In this document: piece after piece, positions 15,209 through 23,762 of the stretch
Position numbering within the stretch: position 1 is the first letter of the stretch
Layout: each line of letters begins with the position of its first letter
Source: Candidatus Curtissbacteria bacterium
GTDB lineage: Bacteria; Patescibacteriota; Microgenomatia; Curtissbacterales; GWA2-41-24
Direction: 5' to 3'
Assembly: GCA_016198325.1 (NCBI GenBank)
Contig: JACQIV010000011.1
Span: 1-35,796 of the forward strand
Length of the DNA: 35,796 nucleotides
The notes under the pieces: model-generated
Database searches by the model: none
What the model was told of the DNA's origin: nothing
Seen by the model: the letters and a program-made list of their open reading frames with translations, nothing else
Translations under genes and position numbers: made by a program

Positions 15209-16315
15209 ATGTCATACCGGATTTTTACATCGGAATCAGTATGCGCCGGCCATCCGGACAAAATTTGCGACCAAATCTCGGATGCGATCCTGGACGAATG
15301 CCTGAAACAGGATAAAGACAGCAGGGTGGCCGTCGAAACACTTGTCACAACAAACAATATAGTTTTAGCGGGAGAGGTGACAACAGGAACAAAGGTTGAT
15401 TTCGAAAAAATTGCAAGAGGTATTGTGCGTGGCCTTGGGTATACTCAAAAAATTTATAATTTCGACTATAAAACCGTAAAAGTAAAAGTACTAATTCACT
15501 CACAGGCTCCTGATATAGCCCAAGGCGTTGAAACCGGTGGGGCAGGTGACCAGGGTATGATGTTCGGCTATGCCTGCACCGAAACCCCAAGCCTGATGCC
15601 GTTGCCGATCATGATTTCACATGAAATTACAAAAAGTTTAGATTTGGCACGTCAAAAAACTCTTAAATATTTAAGACCGGACGGGAAATCGCAGGTAACG
15701 ATCCAATACTTTCATGGTAAACCAACAAAAATATTGAAAGTTGTAACGGCAGTTCCTCATCATCCTTCAAAAACGCAAGATCAGGTTGCAAAAGATGTTT
15801 ACGAAGTTATCATCCGGCCAACATTAAAAAAGTTCGGTTTTACTCTCGCCTTTAAAGACACCGTATACAATGGTACTGGTAGGTGGGAAATAGGCGGCCC
15901 CGCTTCCGACACCGGAGTGACCGGTAGAAAAATTATTGTTGACAGTTATGGTGGAATGGCCAGAATCGGAGGAGGCGCATTTTCCGGCAAAGACCCGACA
16001 AAAGTAGACCGCTCTGGTGCGTATGCCGCACGATATATCGCAAAAAACGTTGTTGCTAATAAAATGGCAAGACGGTGTGAAATTCAGCTTGCTTACGTCA
16101 TCGGAAGACCGGATCCTATCTCAAAATCCCTGGAAACATTTGGAACGGAAAACGTCCCTGTCGAAAAAATTGAAAATTTTGCCTGGAATTTGCTGGACCT
16201 TTCCGTAAACGGAATTATCAAAGGCCTGAACCTAAAGCGTCCTATTTACAAGGATACAGCCGCCTATGGCCACTTCGGTAACCCAAAGTACTCCTGGGAA
16301 AAACTCGCGGCATGA
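15209..16315 (+). CDS. metK: S-adenosylmethionine synthetase MetK
   Basis: MetK makes S-adenosylmethionine from methionine and ATP. The 368-residue protein has TSESVCAGHPDKICDQISDA at the N-terminus (GHPDK at 14-18), a GAGDQGMMFGYACTE segment, and GGGAFSGKDPTKVDRSGAY in the C-terminal half. Length is slightly under the usual ~380-390. It is not normally part of a dcw cluster; here it lies between murA and the ddl remnant and overlaps the latter by ATGA (16312-16315). It could supply SAM to RsmH, but the link is only positional. Confidence 0.95.
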   Translation: MSYRIFTSESVCAGHPDKICDQISDAILDECLKQDKDSRVAVETLVTTNNIVLAGEVTTGTKVDFEKIARGIVRGLGYTQKIYNFDYKTVKVKVLIHSQAPDIAQGVETGGAGDQGMMFGYACTETPSLMPLPIMISHEITKSLDLARQKTLKYLRPDGKSQVTIQYFHGKPTKILKVVTAVPHHPSKTQDQVAKDVYEVIIRPTLKKFGFTLAFKDTVYNGTGRWEIGGPASDTGVTGRKIIVDSYGGMARIGGGAFSGKDPTKVDRSGAYAARYIAKNVVANKMARRCEIQLAYVIGRPDPISKSLETFGTENVPVEKIENFAWNLLDLSVNGIIKGLNLKRPIYKDTAAYGHFGNPKYSWEKLAA

Positions 16316-16749
16316 GTAAAAAGTTAAGAGTAGCAGTTCTCATGGGCGGCAAGTCTGTAGAATTCAATATCTCTTTGATGATTGGAAATGACAAGCCTAC
16401 TCCCCTGCCGCTTATTGAAATCCGACCTAAAAGAGAATTTTTTGATTATCAGGCAAAATATAATCCGCTGCTGGCGGATGAAATTTGTCCGGCAGGAATA
16501 AGTAAAGCTATGGCCAATAAAGCTCGCAGTGCAGCGCTTAAAGCATATGATTCAATCGGATGTCGGGTTTTTGGAAGAGCCGACATGATTATTAAAGGAT
16601 CTAAAATCTACACCCTCGAGGTGAATACAATTCCGGGACTAACACCGGTTTCCCTTTTTCCAAAAGCAGCAAAAGCTGCCGGAATTACTTACCCTCAGCT
16701 GCTTGATAAAATCATCAGCCTTTCGCTTAGCAATGATACGAATAATTAG
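16312..16749 (+). pseudogene. ddl: D-alanine--D-alanine ligase with large internal deletion
   Basis: Ddl joins two D-Ala with ATP. The 145-residue frame starts like Ddl (KLRVAVLMGGKSVEFNISL, residues 5-22) and then jumps directly to the C-terminal ATP-grasp part: NDKPTPLPLIEIRPKREFFD, EEICPAG-like EICPAG, and YTLEVNTIPGLTPVSLFPKA with the metal-binding EVN. About 160 residues, including the central ATP-grasp subdomain and most of the N-domain, are absent at the junction near 16375-16381. The frame is kept. It is probably inactive or the result of an assembly collapse. It overlaps metK by four bases and alr by 17. Confidence 0.75.
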
Positions 16750-17863
16750 GAGATTACAAAACAAAGAATATGTTCCGCTCAATCGAGTAGAGGTTTCCAA
16801 ATCCGCCCTTGTTAATAATTATCGATATCTCGCATCTTGCGATAAGCGGATTTCAATTGCCCCGGTATTAAAAAGTAACGCCTATGGGCACGGCCTGATT
16901 AAAATTGCAAAAACACTGGATAACTTGGGTTGCCCAATGTTTTGTGTCGATAGTTTGCATGAGGCATATGAACTATCAAAAGGAGAAATAAAAACACCAA
17001 TATTCATCATGGGATACATTAACCCTCCAAACCTTAAAATAAAAAAGCTAAATTTTACTTACGCAATCTATGACTTCCGACAGGCAGAAATACTTAATCA
17101 GTTTCAGCCCGGCTCTAAGGTCCACGTCAAGGTAGACACAGGCATGAATAGGCTTGGTGTACCCCTTAATGAATTAGGTAAACTCATTACCAAAATCAAA
17201 AAACTAAAAAATATAGAGATTGTCGGACTTATGTCACACTTTTCTTCACCAAAAGTTTCGAAGCCTTATACAGATTATCAAACTAAAAATTTCAAAGAAG
17301 CGTTAAAAATCTTAAGACAGCATCATATTGAACCAGAGTGGAGGCATTTAGCTGCATCCGGTGGTTTGTTAAATAATGTAAATTCAATTTCGAAAATTAC
17401 TAACATGGCAAGAGTCGGAATATCGCTTTTTGGACTTTACAGGACCGGCAAATTCTCAAAATTAAAACCCGTCTTAAAATTAACTTCCCAAATAGTTCAA
17501 TTAAAAAGAATAAAAAAAGGTGAATATATCGGATACGATATGGCTTACAGGGCAAATAGTGATATGAAAATTGCAGTATTACCAATAGGTTATAACGATG
17601 GTGTTGAACGAAGACTTACAAATAAAGGTTTCATAAAAGTTGGGAATAAATTCTGCAGAGTTGTCGGAAAAGTTAGCATGAATATTACGACAATTGACGT
17701 CACAGATGTTGACGTGCGACTTGGTAACAAGGTAGTAGTATATTCGGACAAAATTGCAGATGTTAATTCACTGGAAAATGTCGCAGCAAACGTAGGCACA
17801 ATTCCTCACGAATTACTCGTTCACCTAAACCCGGCTTCAATCAGGCGGGAAATAGTCCCATAG
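16733..17863 (+). CDS. alr: Alanine racemase
   Basis: Alr converts L-Ala to D-Ala using pyridoxal phosphate and supplies the D-Ala for the MurF substrate. From ATG 16733 the chain has 376 residues. The PLP lysine lies in APVLKSNAYGHGL near residue 42. The substrate and dimer segments include KVDTGMNRLGV, HFSSPKVS, ARVGISLFGLY, IGYDMAYRA (the catalytic Tyr region) and CRVVGKVSMNITTIDVTD. An in-frame TTG at 16703 would lengthen it but lies deeper inside ddl, so the ATG is preferred. No Shine-Dalgarno is visible; translation may couple to the overlapping ddl frame. Confidence 0.94.
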   Translation: MIRIIRRLQNKEYVPLNRVEVSKSALVNNYRYLASCDKRISIAPVLKSNAYGHGLIKIAKTLDNLGCPMFCVDSLHEAYELSKGEIKTPIFIMGYINPPNLKIKKLNFTYAIYDFRQAEILNQFQPGSKVHVKVDTGMNRLGVPLNELGKLITKIKKLKNIEIVGLMSHFSSPKVSKPYTDYQTKNFKEALKILRQHHIEPEWRHLAASGGLLNNVNSISKITNMARVGISLFGLYRTGKFSKLKPVLKLTSQIVQLKRIKKGEYIGYDMAYRANSDMKIAVLPIGYNDGVERRLTNKGFIKVGNKFCRVVGKVSMNITTIDVTDVDVRLGNKVVVYSDKIADVNSLENVAANVGTIPHELLVHLNPASIRREIVP

Positions 17864-17864
17864 T

Positions 17865-17894
17865 TTGATTTGAATAGACTTTTTTAAGTATAAT
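17865..17894 (+). promoter_or_regulatory. Promoter of murF with start at the GTG
   Basis: TTGATT (17865-17870), an 18-bp spacer and a perfect TATAAT (17889-17894) precede the murF GTG by seven bases. The predicted transcription start is one base before the start codon, so the message would be leaderless. No Shine-Dalgarno is present. Confidence 0.6.
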
Positions 17895-17901
17895 TCCACA
17901 T

Positions 17902-19107
17902 GTGATCAAGAATCTTGGCGTATATGGGGAAATAAGTCCGCTTAAAAAACCTATACACCTTTCAAAGGCGTATCTTGCCAAAAACTATCTCAAAATCCTG
18001 AAAAGCACGGAAATAATCGGAATAACGGGCAGTGTAGGCAAAACCCTCACTCAACAAGCGGTTTTTTCCGTACTTTCCCAGAAATTCAGGACAGTAGTTG
18101 GCGACGAAAATCTCGATCCGACTTTTCGCATTCCACAGACAATCCTAAAAGCAAAGCCATGGGATCAAAAAATAATACTGGAGTACGGTGTAGAAAAACC
18201 GGGCGACATGGATCACTATCTCTCAATCGCCATTCCAAAGATCGCCATTGTAACAAGTATTGCGCCAACTCACCTCAAATATTTTAAAAATGTCGAAGGC
18301 GTGTTTGCAGAAAAGTCGAAACTCATAAAGAATTTGCCAAAAGAAGGTGTAGCTTTTCTGAATGCCGGTGACCCTTATTGTCACAAAATGGCAAAGGAGA
18401 CAAAAGCAAAAATAATCTGGTTTGGGAAAACAGCGAAAAATAGTGTAAAGATATCGCATTTTACCCAAACCATTAAAGGTTCAAGTTTTCGTCTTCACCA
18501 CCTAGGGCAGAAAGCGACAGTCCATTGGAAATTGATTGGTGAGCATCAATTGCTGTCAGCTTATGCTGCGGCATCAGTCGGAATATTCTGCGGCTTAACC
18601 TTAAAACAAATTGCCAGAGGTCTTTCCCAGGTTAAAGCTCCCGAACATAGACTAACACCTGTCGAATCCAAAAGTGTAAAAGTCATTGACGACACATATA
18701 ATGCATCACCCAAAGCTACTCAAGAATCTATCAATACGTTGATTTCACTTGCTAAAAATAAGAAAAAAATTCTGGTAATTGGCGAAATGAAAGACTTGGG
18801 AGAATCTAGTGATTTCTTTCATCGGGAAATAGGGGAAAAAATCGCCAAAACAAAAATTAATTATTTAATCACTATTGGGGATACGGCCAGAATTATTGCA
18901 GCAGGCGCAGGAAAGTACGGGTTCTTAGGCAAGATATATTCTTTTTCGGAAACTAAAAATGCATTACCGAAGATTAAAAAACTTATGAGTAAAAATACCG
19001 TTACCCTGGTTAAGGGCTCAAGGCATGCGCATCTTGAAAGAATTGTTAACGGGTTGCTTGGGAAAGATACGAAATTAACCTGCCACCATTGCGGAACATT
19101 AAACTGA
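17902..19107 (+). CDS. murF: MurF-type Mur ligase (UDP-MurNAc-pentapeptide synthetase)
   Basis: MurF adds D-Ala-D-Ala to the UDP-MurNAc tripeptide. The 401-residue protein has the P-loop IGITGSVGKTLTQQA near residues 38-52, a segment EYGVEKPGDMDHYL, TSIAPTHLKYF in place of the usual T-x-I-x-x-x-H-L, and DDTYNASPKATQESI in the C-terminal half; the last is characteristic of MurF. Only ~37 residues precede the P-loop, so the N-terminal UDP-binding domain is largely absent, as in the MurE of this cluster. The end carries CHHC (TCHHCGTLN). GTG is the start, with its own promoter. Confidence 0.88.
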   Translation: MIKNLGVYGEISPLKKPIHLSKAYLAKNYLKILKSTEIIGITGSVGKTLTQQAVFSVLSQKFRTVVGDENLDPTFRIPQTILKAKPWDQKIILEYGVEKPGDMDHYLSIAIPKIAIVTSIAPTHLKYFKNVEGVFAEKSKLIKNLPKEGVAFLNAGDPYCHKMAKETKAKIIWFGKTAKNSVKISHFTQTIKGSSFRLHHLGQKATVHWKLIGEHQLLSAYAAASVGIFCGLTLKQIARGLSQVKAPEHRLTPVESKSVKVIDDTYNASPKATQESINTLISLAKNKKKILVIGEMKDLGESSDFFHREIGEKIAKTKINYLITIGDTARIIAAGAGKYGFLGKIYSFSETKNALPKIKKLMSKNTVTLVKGSRHAHLERIVNGLLGKDTKLTCHHCGTLN

Positions 19108-19132
19108 TTTTCGCCAGGCGTTAAGTTATAAT
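19104..19132 (+). promoter_or_regulatory. Promoter of mraY, near-leaderless
   Basis: CTGATT (19104-19109, weak -35), a 17-bp spacer and TATAAT (19127-19132) precede the mraY ATG at 19141 by eight bases. The predicted leader is about two bases. Confidence 0.5.
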
Positions 19133-19140
19133 TAAAATTC

Positions 19141-20172
19141 ATGGTACAGATATTGGGGTTAATGCTCTTCTCTTTTTTTGTTATCAGCATCCTGTTAGTC
19201 CCATACATAAATCTACTTTATCAAATTAAGTTCCAAAGACAAAAGCAAAAAACTCGGGACATCTTTGAAGAAAGAACTCCGATCTTCGACAAACTGCACG
19301 ACCACAAAAAAGGTACACCACTCGGGGGTGGTGCACTCATTATTTTTGTTGTTTCGGTAATATTTCTTGCTGTTACTAACCTTTCACCAATCTTGGGAAT
19401 AGAAAGAACGTCCCTGTACCCTTTTCAAAAAGAAGTACAAATTTTGCTGTTCACGTTCCTCTCCTTCGGCTTGCTGGGTCTTTATGACGATGCCAGAAAA
19501 ACCTTCGGTTTCAATAAAAGCAAATTCTGGGGGCTAAGATTCAGGTACAAGTTTATTTTACAGTGGTTACTGGCGATTCTGGTTTCGGTTATGATTTATT
19601 ACCAGTTGGGCTTGGATTTTATAAACATCAGGTTTCTTGATTTTTTCCAACTCGGTCTTTGGTATATTCCCTTTTCAGCGTTTACGATTGTTTCATTTGC
19701 TAATGCGGTAAATATTTCGGATGGACTGGATGGCCTTGCAGCCGGCTTACTCTTGATTTGCTTAATAGCCTTCTTGGTGATTTCAAAATCCATCCTGGAC
19801 ACTACCCTCTCAACATTTTTAGGAATCTGGATTGGTGCGATAATTGCCTTCCTTTACTTCAACATCTGGCCTGCAAGAATATGGCTTGGAGATGTCGGCG
19901 CGCTCTCGTTCGGCGCGACTCTCGCAGTAATAGGACTAATTTTAGGAAAACCAATTGCGCTTGCCGTGATTGGAGGAGTTTTCGTTGTAGAAGTTGCATC
20001 ATCACTGGTTCAAATTCTTTCTAAAAAATTCCGTAAGAAAAAGTTTTTTCCTGTTGCCCCAATTCATATATATTTCCAGCAAATCGGTTGGGAAGAGCCA
20101 AAAATTGTCCTCAGGTTCTGGCTTGCGCAAAGTATTTTTGCAATTCTTGGTCTTTGGCTTTCCTTCTTTTAA
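19141..20172 (+). CDS. mraY: Phospho-MurNAc-pentapeptide transferase MraY
   Basis: MraY moves phospho-MurNAc-pentapeptide onto undecaprenyl phosphate, making lipid I at the membrane. The 343-residue protein has about ten hydrophobic segments. Family motifs include FEERTPIFDKLHDHKKGTP LGGG near residues 42-62 and GLYDDARK with paired Asp. NAVNISDGLDGLAAG and GDVGALSFG follow. The late motif APIHIYFQQIGWEEPKIVLRFW has His309-Ile-Tyr where most MraY proteins have His-His-His. It follows murF by 33 bases with its own TATAAT. Confidence 0.94.
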   Translation: MVQILGLMLFSFFVISILLVPYINLLYQIKFQRQKQKTRDIFEERTPIFDKLHDHKKGTPLGGGALIIFVVSVIFLAVTNLSPILGIERTSLYPFQKEVQILLFTFLSFGLLGLYDDARKTFGFNKSKFWGLRFRYKFILQWLLAILVSVMIYYQLGLDFINIRFLDFFQLGLWYIPFSAFTIVSFANAVNISDGLDGLAAGLLLICLIAFLVISKSILDTTLSTFLGIWIGAIIAFLYFNIWPARIWLGDVGALSFGATLAVIGLILGKPIALAVIGGVFVVEVASSLVQILSKKFRKKKFFPVAPIHIYFQQIGWEEPKIVLRFWLAQSIFAILGLWLSFF

Positions 20173-20188
20173 AGTAGATGTACGTTTT

Positions 20189-21571
20189 ATGATTACCGGT
20201 AAAAAAATTGCTATTGTCGGGCTAGGCAAGGAAGGTTTAAGTTCTGCACATTACTTTGGAATGGACAATAAAGTTTGGTTAATTGATCAAAAAGAAGAAC
20301 CGGAAATATCAAAAGATTTGCCGCAATCATTACAAGTCAATGTCGAAGGCTGCTACTTTGGAAGTAAGATTCCCGATGTCAACTTTGACCTTGTTGTCAG
20401 GTCACCTGGTATTAGATTGGATAATCCAATCATTACAAAGCTCTCCAAAAACGGGGCAAAAATTACATCGCAGGTAAAAATATTTTTCGATGAATTCAAT
20501 GGAAATACCATAGGCGTAACTGGCACGAAAGGGAAAGGAACAACGTCAACCCTTATCTACGAAATTCTAAAAAAAGCAGGCCATGAGGTTTACCTTGCGG
20601 GGAATATTGGTGTTCCTCCTTTGGATATTTTAAAAGAACTTACGGATAAATCAGACGTCGTATTGGAACTTTCCAGTTTTCAGCTGATGGACTTGGGGAA
20701 AAGCCCTCATATTACAGTTGTTTTGATGGTCACATCGGATCACCTGGATTGGCACAAAGACTCGGATGAATATCAAAGGGCCAAGGAAACCATTGTTAAA
20801 TACCAAAAACCGGAAGATTTTGCCGTAATAAATAGAGATTATGAAAATTCTATGGCTTTTTCCAAAAAAACCGATGCAAAAATCTATTTTTTCTCAATGA
20901 AAGATGAGGTAAATGGGATCTCCTTAAAAGGAGATAAAATAGTTTCTAAAATTGGCGACAAAACTCTGCTGTTGGACATCAAAGACATTATTCTGCCCGG
21001 TAGACACAACATTCAGAACGTTATGGCAGCAACGGCAGTCGCCCAAATCTTGAACGTTGAAAATGAAACAATCCAAAAAGTAATAAAATCCTTCAAGGGG
21101 CTTAAACATAGACTGCAAATCGTAGATGAAATAGAAGGAGTGACTTTTGTCAACGATTCAATTTCGACTACTCCTGAAACAGCGATGGCGGCAATTGAAG
21201 CTTTTAAGGTGCCGAAAATATTGATTCTGGGTGGTTCGGGTAAGAATTCTTCCTTTAATACTCTTGCGGAAAATATATGCCGGGATGGGACAATAAAAGC
21301 AATAGTTCTAGTCGGTCAGGAAGGACCGAAAATTAAAGCTGCAATTGAAAATGCCGGTGGATTTAGTGGAAGGTATATCGAAAAAGCAAAATCAATGAGA
21401 GAAATTGTTACAAAATCTTTTCAATATTCAACATCAGGTGAAATAATAATTCTCTCGCCGGCTTGTGCATCTTTTGACATGTTTAAAAACTATGAAGATC
21501 GCGGAAATCAGTTTATCATGGAGGTCACGACGCTTAAAAATGCAAAAAGTCGAGGTTCAGCCAAGAAATAA
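20189..21571 (+). CDS. murD: UDP-N-acetylmuramoyl-L-alanine--D-glutamate ligase MurD
   Basis: MurD adds D-Glu to UDP-MurNAc-L-Ala with ATP. From ATG 20189 it has 460 residues, a normal length with all three domains: KKIAIVGLGKEGLSSAHYF Rossmann start, SPGI (RSPGIRLD), P-loop GVTGTKGKGTTSTLIYEI, LELSSFQLMD, MVTSDHLDWH, NDSISTTPETAMAAIEAF, ILGGSGKNSSF, and LSPACASFDMFKNYEDRG near the end. The frame is open further upstream into mraY, but the MurD fold begins at this ATG. It overlaps ftsW by 32 bases. Confidence 0.94.
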   Translation: MITGKKIAIVGLGKEGLSSAHYFGMDNKVWLIDQKEEPEISKDLPQSLQVNVEGCYFGSKIPDVNFDLVVRSPGIRLDNPIITKLSKNGAKITSQVKIFFDEFNGNTIGVTGTKGKGTTSTLIYEILKKAGHEVYLAGNIGVPPLDILKELTDKSDVVLELSSFQLMDLGKSPHITVVLMVTSDHLDWHKDSDEYQRAKETIVKYQKPEDFAVINRDYENSMAFSKKTDAKIYFFSMKDEVNGISLKGDKIVSKIGDKTLLLDIKDIILPGRHNIQNVMAATAVAQILNVENETIQKVIKSFKGLKHRLQIVDEIEGVTFVNDSISTTPETAMAAIEAFKVPKILILGGSGKNSSFNTLAENICRDGTIKAIVLVGQEGPKIKAAIENAGGFSGRYIEKAKSMREIVTKSFQYSTSGEIIILSPACASFDMFKNYEDRGNQFIMEVTTLKNAKSRGSAKK

Positions 21572-22655
21572 AAGCAAATTTGATTTACTTCTGGTTGCAA
21601 CAACATTCTCTCTTGTATTGTTTGGACTTCTTACTATTTATGACGCATCACCCATTGCAGCCCTTCGCGACTTCGGTGACAAATTATATTATTTCAGGAA
21701 CCAGCTCATTTGGGCCTCCCTTGGAATAGGAGTCATGGGTTTTTTCAGTTTATTTAACTATCATAAAATTTTAAAATTGAGCCCTTTTATTTTATTGTTC
21801 TCGGTAGTTTCGTTAATAGCCGTTTTAGTTCCTCACGTCGGTACAGAAGTTTACGGAGCGCGCCGATGGATTAATATTTCCGGCTTTACTTTCCAACCAT
21901 CGGAGCTTGCGAAACTGTCCATAATTTTTTATGCGACATACATAATGTCAAAATTAAAAAATTTTAAAATTAGAATATTTGATGCGGCCATTGTTTACAT
22001 ATTTCCCGTGTTTGTAGCTACTGCTCTTGTTGTATTACAGCCGGACCTGGGGACTGCCCTGATCTTTTTGGCTGTCTCGCTTTCGATTTATTTTATCGGT
22101 GGAGCACCTCTTTGGCATTTTTTCTTATCATTGCCTATTGTTGTTGCAGGCGCGCTTGCAGCAATTATTGCGGAACCTTACAGGTTAACAAGGTTAAAAT
22201 CTTTCTTGGATCCGTCCCACGACCCGCAGGGAGCATCCTATCAAATTAACCAGATATTGACGGCCATTTCTTCCGGTGGCTTTCTTGGTGTCGGTATTGG
22301 TGCGGCAAGAAGTAAGTTCGCGTTCATTCCCGAAGTCCATTCGGACGCGATACTGGCAATAGTAATCGAGGAACTAGGTTTCCTTGGAGCCGTTTTTTTA
22401 CTTTCTCTTTTCTTATTCTTAATATACAGGGGTATTGTTATTGCAAAAGAGGCCAAAGATTTTGAAGGGAAGACTCTTGCTATGGGCATTGTTGCACTCC
22501 TTGCTATACAGAGCCTATTCAATTTTGCATCCGTTGTAGCGTTAGTACCCTTAACCGGCATTCCACTGCCCTTCATTTCATATGGTGGCTCTTCACTTTT
22601 AATCACCATGGCCGCAATTGGGATTCTGGTGAATATTAAGCTAAATTCAAAATGA
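21540..22655 (+). CDS. ftsW: Peptidoglycan glycosyltransferase FtsW (SEDS family)
   Basis: FtsW is the septal SEDS polymerase that works with FtsI. From ATG 21540 the chain has 371 residues with about ten membrane segments. Family motifs are ARRWINISGFTFQPSELAKL, VLQPDLGTALIF, FIPEVHSDAILAIVIEELGF and GIPLPFISYGGSSLL. A longer frame opens at 21465, but that extension is polar and overlaps murD more deeply, so the 21540 start is chosen. It overlaps murG by ATGA (22652-22655). Confidence 0.93.
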   Translation: MQKVEVQPRNKSKFDLLLVATTFSLVLFGLLTIYDASPIAALRDFGDKLYYFRNQLIWASLGIGVMGFFSLFNYHKILKLSPFILLFSVVSLIAVLVPHVGTEVYGARRWINISGFTFQPSELAKLSIIFYATYIMSKLKNFKIRIFDAAIVYIFPVFVATALVVLQPDLGTALIFLAVSLSIYFIGGAPLWHFFLSLPIVVAGALAAIIAEPYRLTRLKSFLDPSHDPQGASYQINQILTAISSGGFLGVGIGAARSKFAFIPEVHSDAILAIVIEELGFLGAVFLLSLFLFLIYRGIVIAKEAKDFEGKTLAMGIVALLAIQSLFNFASVVALVPLTGIPLPFISYGGSSLLITMAAIGILVNIKLNSK

Positions 22656-23761
22656 AAGTTCTCATAATTGGAGGCCATCTTTCACCTGCTTTTTCCTTGG
22701 TTGAAGAGCTGGAAAAAGAAAAAAATATCAAGATAGTTTTTGTGGGGCGAAAATATTCAACGGAAGGACAGCGCACAATTTCGGCAGAAGTAAAAATAGC
22801 CAAAGATAAAAATATTCATTTTCGTAACATCACAACCGGGAGGCTTCAGAGAAAATTCACAAGGCACACTATACCTTCACTTCTAAAAATACCTGTCGGG
22901 TTAATCCAGTCGTTCATTGTTCTTATTCAGGAAAAACCGGATATTATTGTGTCATTTGGAAGTTATGTTTCTACCCCAGTAGTTCTTATTGGAGCGCTTC
23001 TTGGAATTGATATAATTTCCCACGAACAGGCATCGGTGCCGGGTCTTGCTACAAGAATTAATTATCTTTTTTCAAAGAAGCTTTTTTTAACCTGGGAGCA
23101 ATCCAGAAAATATTTCAAAAACCAAGCAAAACTGGAAGTAATCGGAAATCTGGTCAGGGGTCCTTTTTATAAGAAGAGTTATCGTATCAAAAAACAACTT
23201 ACAGAATTTTTAAAAAAAGGGCGTGAAGACTTAATCTTTATTACCGGCGGTAATCAGGGATCTCACTTTTTAAATAATTTAATTTTTAGAAATATTAATT
23301 TCTTTACAGAACACCGGGTTGTACACCAAATCGGGCTCGCAAATTACGGAAACGACCATTTTATTGCCAAAAATATTAAAGAAGCCAACTACTTCCAGGT
23401 GCAATATCTGCAGGCTGCAGACTATGCAGTATGTTTAAATGAGTCAAAATTAGTTGTAACAAGGTCTGGTGCAAACACCGTTTGGGAACTTATCCTTGCT
23501 AAAAAACCGTCAATTCTAATCCCTCTTGCAATATCTGGATACGGTGAACAACAGGAAAACGCCAAAATCTGCGAAGAAGCAGGGTTTGGTATCGTCATCC
23601 CGCAGGCCGAAGCAACGGATAATAAGGTAAAAAGCTCAGTCGAAACAATATTGAAAAATTATAATGAATTTGCCCGAAATGCGGAAGAATTTGAAAAAAC
23701 TTTACCAAAAGATGCAAACAAGAAATTAAAAGATTACATCCTAAGATATACTAACTCTTAG
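22652..23761 (+). CDS. murG: UDP-GlcNAc:lipid I N-acetylglucosaminyltransferase MurG (divergent)
   Basis: MurG adds GlcNAc to lipid I to give lipid II. The 369-residue GT-B protein has DIIVSFGSYVSTPVVLIGAL, SHEQASVPGLATR, FITGGNQGSHFLNNLIF, and a C-terminal donor site VVTRSGANTVWELILAKKP then GYGEQQENAKICEEAGFG. The glycine-rich N-terminal loop is GGHLSPA instead of the common GGTGGHVFPA, so the loop is shortened. Its position between ftsW and ftsQ supports the assignment. It is translationally coupled to ftsW. Confidence 0.88.
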   Translation: MKVLIIGGHLSPAFSLVEELEKEKNIKIVFVGRKYSTEGQRTISAEVKIAKDKNIHFRNITTGRLQRKFTRHTIPSLLKIPVGLIQSFIVLIQEKPDIIVSFGSYVSTPVVLIGALLGIDIISHEQASVPGLATRINYLFSKKLFLTWEQSRKYFKNQAKLEVIGNLVRGPFYKKSYRIKKQLTEFLKKGREDLIFITGGNQGSHFLNNLIFRNINFFTEHRVVHQIGLANYGNDHFIAKNIKEANYFQVQYLQAADYAVCLNESKLVVTRSGANTVWELILAKKPSILIPLAISGYGEQQENAKICEEAGFGIVIPQAEATDNKVKSSVETILKNYNEFARNAEEFEKTLPKDANKKLKDYILRYTNS

Positions 23762-23762
23762 G

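Noticed and set aside
19994-20188. N-terminal extension of murD into mraY
   Set aside because: The MurD Rossmann domain begins at ATG 20189, and the extension would duplicate coding space of mraY in another frame without any domain.
21465-21539. N-terminal extension of ftsW into murD
   Set aside because: The extra residues are not part of the SEDS fold; ATG 21540 gives a normal FtsW start.
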